DNA of 64,000 bases from JACOTK01 sp963743945. GTDB taxonomy: Bacteria; Actinomycetota; Acidimicrobiia; Acidimicrobiales; CADCSY01. Below are positions 22,934-31,731 of the stretch, piece after piece; the first letter of the stretch is position 1, and every line of letters begins with the position of its first letter. A model generated the notes under the pieces. It was given only the letters and a program-made list of their open reading frames with translations. It was not told where the DNA came from and did not search any database. A program made the position numbers and the translations under genes. The stretch lies in assembly GCA_963743945.1 (NCBI GenBank), contig CAVURO010000011.1, positions 1 to 64,000 on the forward strand, in the 5' to 3' direction.

Positions 22934-24880
22934 ATGGCACAGCACGATCAACCCTGGCTCATGCGGACCTATTCGGGGCACTCCTCGGCCACTGCCTCGA
23001 ATGAGCTGTACCGCACGAATCTCGCAAAGGGTCAAACCGGGCTGTCCGTGGCCTTCGATCTGCCCACGCAGACCGGTTACGACCCCGATCATCTGTTGGC
23101 CCACGGCGAGGTGGGCAAGGTGGGCGTCCCGGTGGTGCACCTCGGCCACATGAACCAGCTCCTCGACGGCATCCCGCCGGGCGAGATGAACACCTCGATG
23201 ACCATCAATGCAACCGCGGCGTGGCTCCTCGGCCTCTATGTCGCCAACGCCGAGGATCAGGGAGTCGAGCCGAGTCGACTCCGGGGCACGACCCAGAACG
23301 ACATCATCAAGGAGTACCTGAGCCGGGGAACCTACATCTTTCCGCCTGCCGCGAGCAGACGGCTGATCGTCGACATGGTCGCCTATTGCTCCAGGCACGT
23401 TCCGAAGTGGAACCCCATGAATGTGTGCAGCTATCACCTGCAGGAGGCAGGGGCCACACCGGTTCAGGAGATCGCCTATGCCCTGGCAACCGCCATCGGC
23501 GTGCTCGACGCGGTCCGGGAGTCGGGCCAGGTGGACGAGGACCACTTTCCTCAGGTCGTCGGGAGCATCTCGTTCTTCGTCAATGCAGGCATCCGCTTCA
23601 TCGAGGAGACCTGCAAGATGCGGGCATTCACCGCCTTGTGGGACCGGATCTGCCTGGAGCGCTACGGGGTGCAGGACCCGAAGCTCCGTCGCTTCCGCTA
23701 CGGCGTGCAGGTGAACTCGCTCGGGCTGACCGAGGCGCAGCCGGAGAACAACGTGCAGCGCATCGTCCTGGAGGCACTCGGCGTCACCCTCTCGAAGAAT
23801 GCCCGGGCAAGGTCGCTGCAGTTGCCGGCATGGAACGAGGCGTTGGGGCTTCCACGTCCATGGGACCAACAATGGTCGCTGCGCATCCAGCAGGTGTTGG
23901 CCCTGGAAACGGACCTCCTGGAGTACGAGGACATCTTCGAGGGCTCCAAGGTCATGGAAGCCAAGACGGAGGAGATTCGCGACGCCGCCTGGGCCGAGCT
24001 CGAGGAGGTGCTCGAGCTCGGTGGGGCCTTCGAGGCGATCGAGGAGCTGAAGGGTCGCCTGGTCTCCTCGCACACCGAACGCATGCGCAGGCTGGAGTCG
24101 GGCGACCTCCAGGTCGTCGGTGTGAACGTGTTCGCCGAGACCGCCCCTTCACCCCTCGGAGGCGAGGAGAGCATTCTCAAGGTCGACCCCGAGGTCCAGG
24201 ATCAGCTCATCGCCGATGTTCAGGCCTGGCGCAACGCCCGTGACGCCGACGCGGTCAAGGGAGCCATCGACGAGCTCCGCAGGGTTGCCCGCAGCGACGA
24301 GAACATCATGGGCGCAACGATTGCGCTTGCCCATGCGGGTGGAACCACCGGCGAGTGGGCAGACGTGCTGCGTGAGGAGTTCGGCGAGTACCGGGCTCCG
24401 ACCGGTGTGTCGGCAGCGGTGGGACGCCACGGCAACTCGCTCGCGGATGTCGCCCTACGAGCCAAGGCTCTGCCCGGAGGTCCGCCCCGCCTGCTGGTTG
24501 CCAAACCAGGTCTCGACGGCCACTCGAACGGCGCGGAGCAGATCGCCGTCGCCGCTCGTGACGCCGGCATGGAGGTCATCTACCAGGGAATTCGCCTGAC
24601 CCCCGAGCAGATCGCCTCGGTCGCCCGGGATGAGGACGTGGATGTGGTGGGGCTTTCCATCCTCTCGGGCTCCCACCTCGAACTCGTGCCCATGGTGATC
24701 AAGCTGCTTCGGGACAACGGTGTGGACGCTCCCGTCGTGGTCGGAGGCATCATCCCCGAGGAGGACCGTCCGAGGCTGCTCGCCGGCGGTGTGGCGGCGG
24801 TCTACACCCCCAAGGACTTCGAGCTCACGAGGATCATGGACGAGATAACCTCACTGACCTACCAGAATCGCCGACGGTGA
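22934..24880 (+). CDS. Ethylmalonyl-CoA mutase (MeaA type), B12-dependent
   Basis: The 648-residue single-chain mutase has the N-terminal TIM barrel with FDLPTQTGYDPDH, NTSMTINATAAWLL, GTTQNDIIKEYLSRGTYIFPP and WNPMNVCSYHLQEAG. The C-terminal cobalamin domain has GLDGHSNGAEQ (D-x-H-x2-G with the cobalt-ligand His) and LSILSGSH. Length and the truncated start (PWLMRTYSGHSSA) fit ethylmalonyl-CoA mutase better than methylmalonyl-CoA mutase, which is longer. It suggests an ethylmalonyl-CoA or related C4/C5 acyl-CoA route; a crotonyl-CoA reductase is not in the window. Confidence 0.88.
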   Translation: MAQHDQPWLMRTYSGHSSATASNELYRTNLAKGQTGLSVAFDLPTQTGYDPDHLLAHGEVGKVGVPVVHLGHMNQLLDGIPPGEMNTSMTINATAAWLLGLYVANAEDQGVEPSRLRGTTQNDIIKEYLSRGTYIFPPAASRRLIVDMVAYCSRHVPKWNPMNVCSYHLQEAGATPVQEIAYALATAIGVLDAVRESGQVDEDHFPQVVGSISFFVNAGIRFIEETCKMRAFTALWDRICLERYGVQDPKLRRFRYGVQVNSLGLTEAQPENNVQRIVLEALGVTLSKNARARSLQLPAWNEALGLPRPWDQQWSLRIQQVLALETDLLEYEDIFEGSKVMEAKTEEIRDAAWAELEEVLELGGAFEAIEELKGRLVSSHTERMRRLESGDLQVVGVNVFAETAPSPLGGEESILKVDPEVQDQLIADVQAWRNARDADAVKGAIDELRRVARSDENIMGATIALAHAGGTTGEWADVLREEFGEYRAPTGVSAAVGRHGNSLADVALRAKALPGGPPRLLVAKPGLDGHSNGAEQIAVAARDAGMEVIYQGIRLTPEQIASVARDEDVDVVGLSILSGSHLELVPMVIKLLRDNGVDAPVVVGGIIPEEDRPRLLAGGVAAVYTPKDFELTRIMDEITSLTYQNRRR

Positions 24881-24884
24881 CAAC

Positions 24885-25358
24885 GTGACCCCAACGCTGA
24901 ACGACCCTGAGAGTGGCCTCCTGAACGGAGATTACTTTCGCGCCAGCGTCCCGAACCGCGTTGCGACCGCTCGTCGGCTCCTTCGACCACTTTCCGTTGT
25001 CCTGATGATGACCGGCGACTCGTCGGCTCATCCGGCGCGCTGCACGCCCGAGGAGGCACGCATCATCGCCGAGACGCTCCTGCGCACCCTGCGAGAGTCG
25101 GACATTCCGTGTCGGCTCGAGGACGGAGGATTCGGCCTCATCCTCGAGGATACGCCGGAGAACGGCGCGGTGTGGACCATCGAGCGCCTCCGTCGGCTCC
25201 TGGTCGACCAGGGCGTCGATCTGACCATCTGGGCCGGCATCGCCGCCTATCCGGCCCATGCGCTCGAGGCCAACGAGCTGCTGCAGAAGGCACAGCAGGC
25301 ATTGGCCAATGCCCTCGAATGGGCACAGTCACGTATCGAGGTCGCCATCCCCGAATAA
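24885..25358 (+). CDS. Short protein with degenerate GGDEF domain
   Basis: The 157-residue protein follows the GGDEF fold without any sensor domain: DPESGLLNGDYF at the start (compare DPLTGLPNR), a strand around SVVLMMTG, and CRLEDGGFGLILED where active enzymes have the GGDEF loop. The late AGIAAYPAHALEANELLQKAQQAL motif follows. The signature loop reads EDGGF, so diguanylate cyclase activity is very unlikely; a regulatory or c-di-GMP-binding role is possible. The GTG start lies 5 bp after the mutase stop, so they may be cotranscribed. Its 3' end overlaps the convergent CoA-transferase gene by 30 bp. Confidence 0.72.
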   Translation: MTPTLNDPESGLLNGDYFRASVPNRVATARRLLRPLSVVLMMTGDSSAHPARCTPEEARIIAETLLRTLRESDIPCRLEDGGFGLILEDTPENGAVWTIERLRRLLVDQGVDLTIWAGIAAYPAHALEANELLQKAQQALANALEWAQSRIEVAIPE

Positions 25359-26474
25359 GAGATCGAGCTCGGCGAGGACCTCTTCGGTGTCCGCTCCGAG
25401 AGGACGTCCGGCCCATCGAATGGCCCCCGGCGTTGCCGAGAGGCGGGCGACCAGTCCCTGCATGTGCACACCCTCGACCTCGACGATCGCCCCTCTGGCC
25501 GCATAGTGGGGATCCTTCGCAATGTCAGCCATCGTCATCACCGGGGAAATGGCCGCTTCGGCCTCGTTGAACGCCCGCAGCACCTCCTCGAGGGTTCGGG
25601 CACCGATCCAGGCAACCACCAGGCCCTCGAGCTCGTCACGGTTCGCGACGCGACCCTCGAAGGAGGTGAAGCGGGGATCGTCGCCGACACCGATCAGGGA
25701 CATGACACGGCGGGCGACGGACTCTGCCGACGTCGAGACCGCCACCCAAGCACCGTCGGATGTCCGATAGGTCCCCCGGGGAACCGTGTAGGGAATGCCC
25801 GATCCCATCCGGGGTTGCTCGTAGCCGAAGAGGTGATGAGCCGAAGGAAGCGGACCCATCAGCTGGAAGAGTGATTCGAGCAGGCTCACGTCGACGACCT
25901 GGCCCCTGCCGGAGTGCAGCGCAACCATCGTGGCGAACGCGCCCACCAACGCCGTGACCTCGTCGGTCAGCGCGATGGGGGGCAGCAACGGCGCACCCTC
26001 CGGCTCGCCGTTGATGGCGGCAAAGCCGGACATCGCCTCGGCGAGGGTGGCAAAGCCCGGACGGCGTGCGTACGGTCCGTCCTGGCCGAAACCACTGACC
26101 CGCGTGATGACCAGTTCCGGGTTTCTCGCCAGCAGCACGTCGGGGCCGAGACCCAGCCGCTCGAGAACCCCTGGACGGAAGTTCTCGACCAGCACCTGAG
26201 CGCTGTCGCACAGCCGCAACATGGTTTCGAGTCCCTCGGCGGACTTGAGATCGAGGACGATCGTGCGCTTGCCTCGACCCACCATCTTCCACCAGAGGGA
26301 GAGGTCGTCACGGGGATCACGCCAACCCAGGTTTCGGGTCGTGTCGCCACCGTCCGGACGCTCCACCTTGATGACATCCGCCCCGTAGTCCGCCAGATAG
26401 CGGGCCGCGCCCGGGCCGGCGACGACGGTGGAGCAGTCGATGACCCGAATGTCGGCCAGCGGTCCGGGCGCCAT
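25329..26474 (-). CDS. CaiB/BaiF (family III) CoA-transferase
   Basis: The 381-residue protein shows the family pattern: LADIRVIDCSTVVAGPGAARYLADYGADVIKVE, a ERPDGGDTTRN loop, DLKSAEG, and the catalytic-aspartate region (LVENFRPGVLERLGLGPDVL). It moves CoA between carboxylic acids; the acids are unknown. The ATG at 26474 shares one base with the stop of the phosphoesterase gene (TGATG), so the two are coupled. Confidence 0.92.
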   Translation of the reverse strand: MAPGPLADIRVIDCSTVVAGPGAARYLADYGADVIKVERPDGGDTTRNLGWRDPRDDLSLWWKMVGRGKRTIVLDLKSAEGLETMLRLCDSAQVLVENFRPGVLERLGLGPDVLLARNPELVITRVSGFGQDGPYARRPGFATLAEAMSGFAAINGEPEGAPLLPPIALTDEVTALVGAFATMVALHSGRGQVVDVSLLESLFQLMGPLPSAHHLFGYEQPRMGSGIPYTVPRGTYRTSDGAWVAVSTSAESVARRVMSLIGVGDDPRFTSFEGRVANRDELEGLVVAWIGARTLEEVLRAFNEAEAAISPVMTMADIAKDPHYAARGAIVEVEGVHMQGLVARLSATPGAIRWAGRPLGADTEEVLAELDLLFGDGDLDT

Positions 26475-27499
26475 CAACCCTGCCGGGGCCACACAGGGAA
26501 GCAGCGTTCCCCGAGTGAACCGAACGAGTAGTTGGCGTACATGCCCCCGAACATGGCGCGCGTGCGGTTCGTCCAGGCGATGGCCTCCGGGGCGGAGATG
26601 CGTCGCATGATCTGCAGCACACCGCCCTCGTACACCCGATACTCCGCCCAGGCGCCGGGGTAGTCCTTGGTGGAACCGACCTCGACCCAGGGAAAGTCAC
26701 CCGTGATCGGGAAGCGCCGGACGCGATTGCGATGGGTGTGTCCCGCGAAGTAGCCGGTCAGGGCCGGACGACGCGCCACGACCTCGATGAGGCGATCGGA
26801 ATCGTCGGGCACGATCCCGAAGTAGCCGGATTCGCGGCGCTTCGACAGGGGGCTCCACACATGGTGATGGCCGAAGACGAGAACCGGCCGATCTGCCCTC
26901 GAACCGAGCTCGTCGAGCCACTGAAGATCGTCCGTGGTGACCTGCCCGTTCGCATGTCCCGGCCGGGTGGTGTCGATCACGGCGAGGATCACACCGGGAA
27001 GGGTCACCTCGAACGGCGCCTCGGCGGCAAACGTTCCTCCGTGATAGGCATCGTGATTTCCCCGCACGTGGTGGAGACGGTCACCAAGTCCCACCTGGTA
27101 GCAGTCGAGGAACTGCCGGTACTCCTCGTCGGTTCCCATCGTCGTGAGGTCACCCTTCGCCACGACGGCATCGGGGCCGGCGCCGTCCCGCAGTGCGAGG
27201 ATCTCGGCCAAGGCTGCCCGATTCATGGTCTCGGGGTACGGGGGCTCACCCTCCTCGACCGAAAGGATCGGCCCGAGGTCGGTACCGTCGATGACCCCGC
27301 ACCTCGTCTCGCCGAAATGTACGTCGTTGACCGTTGCCACCAAGGTGAGAAGCGCGCCGGGAGGCCGGGGCAGCGTGTGCACCTCGATGTCATCGAGGAC
27401 GTAATCGGTGTCGGGCTCGAGATCGATGTGGTGGCGGACCTCGCTCCCCGCGAACAGCACCGCCTCGTCATCGGCCACCGTGGTCAGCTCCACCTCCAT
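26474..27499 (-). CDS. Calcineurin-like metallophosphoesterase
   Basis: The 341-residue protein has the di-metal motifs VNDVHFGE (D-x-H), VVAKGDLT (GD), VRGNHDAYHGG (GNHD), VFGHHHVW and FAGHTHRNR (GHTH) in order. The substrate could be a cyclic nucleotide or a phosphodiester and is not fixed. The start at 27499 was chosen because it lies just after the carboxylase epsilon gene, whose frame it would otherwise overlap, and has GAGG 9 bases upstream. A start at 27568 is possible but would overlap that gene. Confidence 0.88.
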   Translation of the reverse strand: MEVELTTVADDEAVLFAGSEVRHHIDLEPDTDYVLDDIEVHTLPRPPGALLTLVATVNDVHFGETRCGVIDGTDLGPILSVEEGEPPYPETMNRAALAEILALRDGAGPDAVVAKGDLTTMGTDEEYRQFLDCYQVGLGDRLHHVRGNHDAYHGGTFAAEAPFEVTLPGVILAVIDTTRPGHANGQVTTDDLQWLDELGSRADRPVLVFGHHHVWSPLSKRRESGYFGIVPDDSDRLIEVVARRPALTGYFAGHTHRNRVRRFPITGDFPWVEVGSTKDYPGAWAEYRVYEGGVLQIMRRISAPEAIAWTNRTRAMFGGMYANYSFGSLGERCFPVWPRQG

Positions 27500-27522
27500 G
27501 GCCACAACCTCGTGCGACGCGC

Positions 27523-27738
27523 TCACCAGGGTCGATCCCTCCGGCTCGCTATCGGCTTGGCCCACCATCGGCCCGAGAATCGCCAGGATGCCCCCAGGTC
27601 CGAACCGGTCGGCGCCTCGGAGGCAACGGCCCGGGGCCAAGCCGCCTCGACGGCCGCCACGATCGCAGCGGCCTCCTCTGGGGTCGGTGAGGTTCGACCG
27701 CTCGGCGAGCTGATCGCCGCCACGGCGATGTCGCTCAA
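27523..27738 (-). CDS. Acyl-CoA carboxylase epsilon subunit
   Basis: This 71-residue protein has the form of the small epsilon subunit found only with actinobacterial acyl-CoA carboxylases: a helical PTPEEAAAIVAAVEAAW segment and the C-terminal ASWRFSGRWWAKP motif. It stabilises the alpha-beta complex. It overlaps the end of the beta-subunit gene by 4 bp (ATGA), as is usual for pccE/accE. The biotin-carrying alpha subunit is not in the window. Confidence 0.9.
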   Translation of the reverse strand: MSDIAVAAISSPSGRTSPTPEEAAAIVAAVEAAWPRAVASEAPTGSDLGASWRFSGRWWAKPIASRRDRPW

Positions 27739-29294
27739 AGCGGCACGTTCCCGTGCTTGCGCTTCGGCAGCTCCTCACGCTTGGAACGCAGCATGTCCAG
27801 TCCGGCGATGAGCTTGATCCTGGTCTCGGCGGGGTCGATCACATCATCGACGTAGCCGCGTTCCGCTGCGACGTAAGGATTGGCGTAACGCTCGGTGTAG
27901 TCCTCGATCAGCTCCGCCCGCCTCGCCGCCGGGTCGGCCGACTCGAGCAGCTCACGGCGATAGATGATCTCCACCGCGCCCGAGGGGCCCATGACCGCAA
28001 GCTCCGCAGAAGGCCACGCGAACGCGAGATCGGCTCCGATCGACTTGGAGCTCATGACCACGTAGGCACCTCCGTAGGCCTTGCGGGTGATCACCTGGAC
28101 GCAGGGAACCGACGCCTCGCAGTATGCGTAGAGCAACTTGGCGCCGTGTCGGATGATGCCGCCGTACTCCTGGTCGACGCCGGGGAGGAAGCCGGGCACG
28201 TCGACGAAGGTGACGATCGGGATGTTGAAGGCATCGCAGGTACGGACGAATCGCGCCGCCTTCTCCGCCGATTCGATGTCGAGGACACCGGCCAGCACCG
28301 CCGGCTGATTGCCGACGATTCCCACCACGTGACCGTCGAGACGGGCGAAGCCGCACACGATGCTGCGGGCCCAGTGGTGGAAGTACTCGAAGAACTCGCC
28401 GTCGTCGACCACCGCGGAGATCACCTTCACCATGTCGTAAGGCTTGTTCGGGCTGTCGGGCATGAGGTCGACGAGCTCGGTGCAGCGTCGCTGCGGGTCG
28501 TCGTCGGGGTGGTAGCTGGGTGGCGCCTCCAGGTTGTTCGAGGGCATGAAGCTGAGCAGATGACGAACCTGGTCGAGACAGGTCTTCTCATCGGGAGCCA
28601 CGAACGTGGCGACACCGGACTTGCTCGCATGGGTCATCGCCCCGCCCAGTTCCTCGAGGGTCACGTCCTCACCGGTGACGGTCTTGACCACGTCGGGACC
28701 GGTGATGAACATGTGCGACGTGTCTCGCACCATGAAGATGAAGTCGGTGAGCGCGGGGCTGTAGACCGCGCCGCCTGCACAAGGGCCGAGCACCACGCTG
28801 ATCTGAGGGATCACACCCGAGCTCGCCACGTTGCGGCGGAAGATGCCACCGTACGAGGCGAGCGACACCACGCCTTCCTGGATCCGGGCTCCGGCACCGT
28901 CGTTGAGGCCGATCATCGGCGCACCGACCGACTGGGCCAGGTCCATCACCTTGTGGATCTTCTCCGCGAAGACCTCACCGAGTGCGCCGCCGAAAACCGT
29001 GAAATCCTGGGAGAAGAGAAAGACCTTGCGGCCGTCGATGGTCCCCCAGCCGGTGATCACACCGTCGGTGTAGGGTCGTTCGTCGTCGAGACCCAGCCCG
29101 TGCGCCCGATGACGGGCAAGCATGTCGAGCTCATGGAACGACCCCTCGTCGAGCAGGTACTCGATGCGCTCACGGGCCAACATCTTGCCCTTGGCGTGCT
29201 GACGCTCCACCGATCGCTCGGAGCCGGCGTGATACGCCTCCTCCCTGCGCTTTGCCAGATCTTCGAGTCGCTCACGAAGCGGGTGTTCACTCAT
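27735..29294 (-). CDS. Acyl-CoA (propionyl/acetyl-CoA) carboxylase beta subunit
   Basis: The 519-residue carboxyltransferase has the two crotonase-like halves. The N-terminal one has HAKGKMLARERIEYLLDEGSF, GLNDGAGARIQEGV and GPCAGGAVYSPALTDF. The C-terminal one has FVDVPGFLPGVDQEYGGIIRHGAKLL, KAYGGAYVVM and ADLAFAWPSAELAVMG. It moves the carboxyl group from biotin to an acyl-CoA, making methylmalonyl- or malonyl-CoA. With the epsilon gene it forms the standard actinobacterial pair, and it could supply the mutase and dehydrogenase pathway nearby. Confidence 0.95.
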   Translation of the reverse strand: MSEHPLRERLEDLAKRREEAYHAGSERSVERQHAKGKMLARERIEYLLDEGSFHELDMLARHRAHGLGLDDERPYTDGVITGWGTIDGRKVFLFSQDFTVFGGALGEVFAEKIHKVMDLAQSVGAPMIGLNDGAGARIQEGVVSLASYGGIFRRNVASSGVIPQISVVLGPCAGGAVYSPALTDFIFMVRDTSHMFITGPDVVKTVTGEDVTLEELGGAMTHASKSGVATFVAPDEKTCLDQVRHLLSFMPSNNLEAPPSYHPDDDPQRRCTELVDLMPDSPNKPYDMVKVISAVVDDGEFFEYFHHWARSIVCGFARLDGHVVGIVGNQPAVLAGVLDIESAEKAARFVRTCDAFNIPIVTFVDVPGFLPGVDQEYGGIIRHGAKLLYAYCEASVPCVQVITRKAYGGAYVVMSSKSIGADLAFAWPSAELAVMGPSGAVEIIYRRELLESADPAARRAELIEDYTERYANPYVAAERGYVDDVIDPAETRIKLIAGLDMLRSKREELPKRKHGNVPL

Positions 29295-29361
29295 CCCTGG
29301 CAGAGTATCGGCTCAGGGACCCAAGCGAGGAAGCACGGGCTGTCGACTGCTTCGACCGAGC

Positions 29362-29544
29362 TCAGGAATGCGCGCCGCAGGTACGGACGATCGGGATATC
29401 GGCCAGACGCTCGTCTTCGAGCTCTGCCCCGCATACCTCACAGCTGCCGTAGGAACCCTGGTCGAGGCGCAACAGCGCCCGCTCGACGTCGGCGACCTCG
29501 GTTTCGACCCGCGCAAGGCGGTCCACATCGATGGGGCTGTCCAT
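29362..29544 (-). CDS. Small TraR/DksA-type zinc finger protein
   Basis: The 60-residue protein has a short N-terminal helix (VETEVADVERALLRLDQGSYG) and a zinc-ribbon CEVCGAEL with a second pair TCGAH at the usual 17-residue spacing. The last ligand is His where DksA/TraR proteins mostly have Cys. The long coiled coil of DksA is missing, so it may bind RNA polymerase only weakly or have another role. It lies 67 bp upstream of the carboxylase beta gene in the same direction. Confidence 0.82.
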   Translation of the reverse strand: MDSPIDVDRLARVETEVADVERALLRLDQGSYGSCEVCGAELEDERLADIPIVRTCGAHS

Positions 29545-29599
29545 TGGTCGTCAGGGGAGCGGTGCCGTTGTCGGCCCGTTTCCCCATTCCCCTTTCCAT

Positions 29600-29626
29600 C
29601 CGTGCGTGCGGTTCTCCCGCACACGG
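29600..29626 (-). other. Hairpin resembling domain V of a group II intron (relic?)
   Basis: Read on the minus strand, CCGTG...CACGG and TGCGG...CCGCA form two stacked helices, with a 2-base CG bulge on the 3' side and a small GAGAA loop. That is the layout of catalytic domain V, including the typical GCCGTGTGCG and CGCACGCACGG strings. The three basal pairs of domain V do not form and no reverse transcriptase is present, so it is at best a decayed 3' end of an intron next to the zinc finger gene. Confidence 0.35.
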
Positions 29627-29716
29627 CGTGCCGTTCGCACGACCGGCTACCGCTCCAAGCTAACCCTTGGAATCGGACTTCACCTGCATAGAACAGTAGG
29701 TGTTACCCTTGTATGC

Positions 29717-29965
29717 ATGGCACAGGTCGATCGGCTCTCCGTCACGATGGCACCCGAGATCGGTGCTGCGGTCCGCGAAGCGGCCGCCCGCGAGGGCACG
29801 AGCGTTTCCACGTGGCTCGCTGTGGCTGCAGCACATCGGTTGCGAAACGATCTGCTCAGGGTCGCCTTGGATCTGTGGGAAGCCGAAGACGGGCCGTTCA
29901 GCGATGCCGAGCTCAACACGGCGGCTGCCGCCCTCAGCACAACCCGACGGCGCGGCGCGGCGTGA
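29717..29965 (+). CDS. VapB-like ribbon-helix-helix antitoxin
   Basis: The 82-residue protein begins with a strand-helix-helix pattern (DRLSVTMAPEIGAAVREAA, then GTSVSTWLAVAAAHRL) typical of RHH antitoxins that bind operator DNA as dimers. An acidic C-terminal tail (LDLWEAEDGPFSDAEL) probably wraps the toxin. The PIN-domain gene follows by GTGA overlap. The pair would repress its own promoter, which should lie in the roughly 90 bases upstream. Confidence 0.85.
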   Translation: MAQVDRLSVTMAPEIGAAVREAAAREGTSVSTWLAVAAAHRLRNDLLRVALDLWEAEDGPFSDAELNTAAAALSTTRRRGAA

Positions 29966-30339
29966 CCGTCGTTCTCGACGCCGGCGCGCTGATCGCCATC
30001 GACAAACGCGACCGCGCAGTCGGGGCAATGCTCCGAGTCCTCCAACGTGATGACGTGCCGGTCGTCACCAGCACCGCGGTCGTCGCGCAGACATGGCGCG
30101 ACCCACGCCGCCAGGTCAACCTCGCCCGCGTCCTCACCGGAGTCGACATCGCCGCCCTGGACGACGTCGCAGCGAAGAAGGTAGGCAAGTTGCTGCGCGC
30201 CAACGGCACGAGCGATCTGGCCGACGCCCACGTCGCGCTGCTCGTGCAGCCCCAGGAACGTGTCCTCACCAGCGACGAGGCCGACATCAAAGCGCTCCTG
30301 CGGACCCGGCGAGTCAAAGCAGTCATCATCCGGGTGTAG
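29962..30339 (+). CDS. VapC-like PIN-domain ribonuclease toxin
   Basis: The 125-residue PIN protein starts TVVLDAGALIAIDKRD, carrying the first acidic residue, and has a conserved TSTAVVAQTWRD segment, NGTSDLADAHVALL with the central Asp, and TSDEADI with the last Asp. The full acidic set suggests an active RNase, kept in check by the antitoxin made just upstream. The GTG start overlaps the antitoxin stop. No other mobile-element gene is present, apart from a possible intron relic 100 bp upstream. Confidence 0.88.
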   Translation: MTVVLDAGALIAIDKRDRAVGAMLRVLQRDDVPVVTSTAVVAQTWRDPRRQVNLARVLTGVDIAALDDVAAKKVGKLLRANGTSDLADAHVALLVQPQERVLTSDEADIKALLRTRRVKAVIIRV

Positions 30340-30426
30340 AGAACCGCAACCAGCAAGGAACCTCTCCAGGCACTCGATGATCCGATCGCGCTCGGGAAGG
30401 ACGCGCAGACGTTGTTGCACACGCGT

Positions 30427-31506
30427 TCAGACCATGGGCCCTGCCGTCACCGTCGCCCGGGGCGGGCCGTGCTTCTGTCGATACATCTCGGCATCGGCGC
30501 GACGGAGCAGGTCCTCCGGACACTCGAAGCCATCGGAGACCACCATGCCCACGCTGGCCCCGACGGGAACGCCGAGGCCCGCTCCGAGAAGGTAGACCTG
30601 CTCTCGGATCCGCTCCGTAAGCACCGACAAGGCATCCATCGTGACCTGGCCCTCGACCACGACCGCGAACTCGTCGCCGGCCAACCTGCCGGCGATATCG
30701 CAGGAGCGGACGACATCGACGAGGATGTCTGCGACATCCTTCAGGAGCTCGTCGCCGGCGATATGACCGAGGGAATCATTGATCCGCTTGAACCCGTCAA
30801 GATCGATGTAGAGCAGACCGATCGCGTCACCGGTCCGTGCTGCCCGGGCGAGGGAGCGATGCATGACTTCGGCGAGCAGGCGACGATTGGCGAGATTCGT
30901 CAGAGGGTCGTGCAGCGCCTGAAAGGCCAGGCGATTCTGCAGCTCTCGCAGCCGCTGGGCCTTCCATGCGAGGACCTCCGCCACCATCACGTAGATCGGC
31001 ACGGCATAGACGACCGATGCGTACGCGGATGCCGATGAATCCCCCACCACGAGGGGCGCCAAATAAGACAGCAGAAGCAGAGGGACGAACCGTACCGAGG
31101 TTCCCCTCGGGTGGAACATGCCTACCCAGACGAACGCCACCAGGTAGAAGAGTCCGAAACGATAGGGGTCGGCGCCTCCTGCGACGTTGTGCAATGAGAT
31201 CAGCACAAGCGCGACGGGAAGTCCCCACAAGGACATCCGCAGCGAGCAGCGATCCCACGGCACCACGAAGGAGACCAGGCCGATGCACACGGCAACCAGC
31301 CCCACCCCGACAACCCCAGCCACCTCAAAGCCATCCGGCCTCGGCAGCAGAGGAGAGAGCAGTGTCGTCACGCCACTGCTGAGGAACAGGAAAGCGAGGA
31401 CTCTGCCCGCCGTGCGCGTGGAATGGTGGTCCGGATCCACGACCGTTGCGTTCGGGCTCACGTCCTCCATCGGTTCCCGTTTCGGTCGCCCCGCACCTCT
31501 GCTCAC
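30427..31506 (-). CDS. Membrane-bound diguanylate cyclase
   Basis: The protein (359 aa; 347 if started at the second Met, 31470) has about six predicted membrane segments in residues 35-180, then a GGDEF domain: DPLTNLANRRLL, YIDLDGFKRINDSLGH, and AGDEF at about residue 275. AGDEF is a functional variant in known cyclases. An inhibitory-site motif RSCD lies five residues before it, so product feedback is expected. It would make c-di-GMP for the BldD-like regulator and possibly for motility control; the flagellar locus begins 220 bp away. Confidence 0.92.
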   Translation of the reverse strand: MSRGAGRPKREPMEDVSPNATVVDPDHHSTRTAGRVLAFLFLSSGVTTLLSPLLPRPDGFEVAGVVGVGLVAVCIGLVSFVVPWDRCSLRMSLWGLPVALVLISLHNVAGGADPYRFGLFYLVAFVWVGMFHPRGTSVRFVPLLLLSYLAPLVVGDSSASAYASVVYAVPIYVMVAEVLAWKAQRLRELQNRLAFQALHDPLTNLANRRLLAEVMHRSLARAARTGDAIGLLYIDLDGFKRINDSLGHIAGDELLKDVADILVDVVRSCDIAGRLAGDEFAVVVEGQVTMDALSVLTERIREQVYLLGAGLGVPVGASVGMVVSDGFECPEDLLRRADAEMYRQKHGPPRATVTAGPMV

Positions 31507-31626
31507 AGAGTTGTATCGACACGAGCAGACCCGACCTCAACTGGGAGTTTTGGCGCCGGTCCTCGATGACGTCACGTGCCCACGGCCTTACCGGTGTCGC
31601 GGGGCGCTACCGTGTGGGAGTTCATC

Positions 31627-31699
31627 GGGCCGCTAGCTCATCGGGTAGAGCAGGGGACTTTTAATCCCAAGGTGCAGGGTTCGAGACCCTGGCGGCCCA
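31627..31699 (+). tRNA. tRNA-Lys (anticodon TTT)
   Basis: Acceptor GGGCCGC/GCGGCCC, D stem GCTC/GAGC, anticodon loop CTTTTAA (anticodon TTT), and T stem CAGGG/CCCTG with TTCGAGA. The first anticodon-stem pair is a G-A mismatch, and the 3' CCA is not fully encoded (A then CCG). It sits between the diguanylate cyclase and csrA and marks the left boundary of the flagellar locus. Confidence 0.94.
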
Positions 31700-31731
31700 C
31701 CGAGGAAGCCCGAATGTGCCGCCGTGTGCGC

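Noticed and set aside
22424..24073. 549-codon frame on the minus strand opposite aat and the mutase
   Set aside because: Shadow of two well-recognised plus-strand genes.
27753..29663. 636-codon frame on the plus strand opposite the carboxylase genes
   Set aside because: No motif and Arg/His/Gly-rich; the carboxylase beta subunit on the minus strand is beyond doubt.
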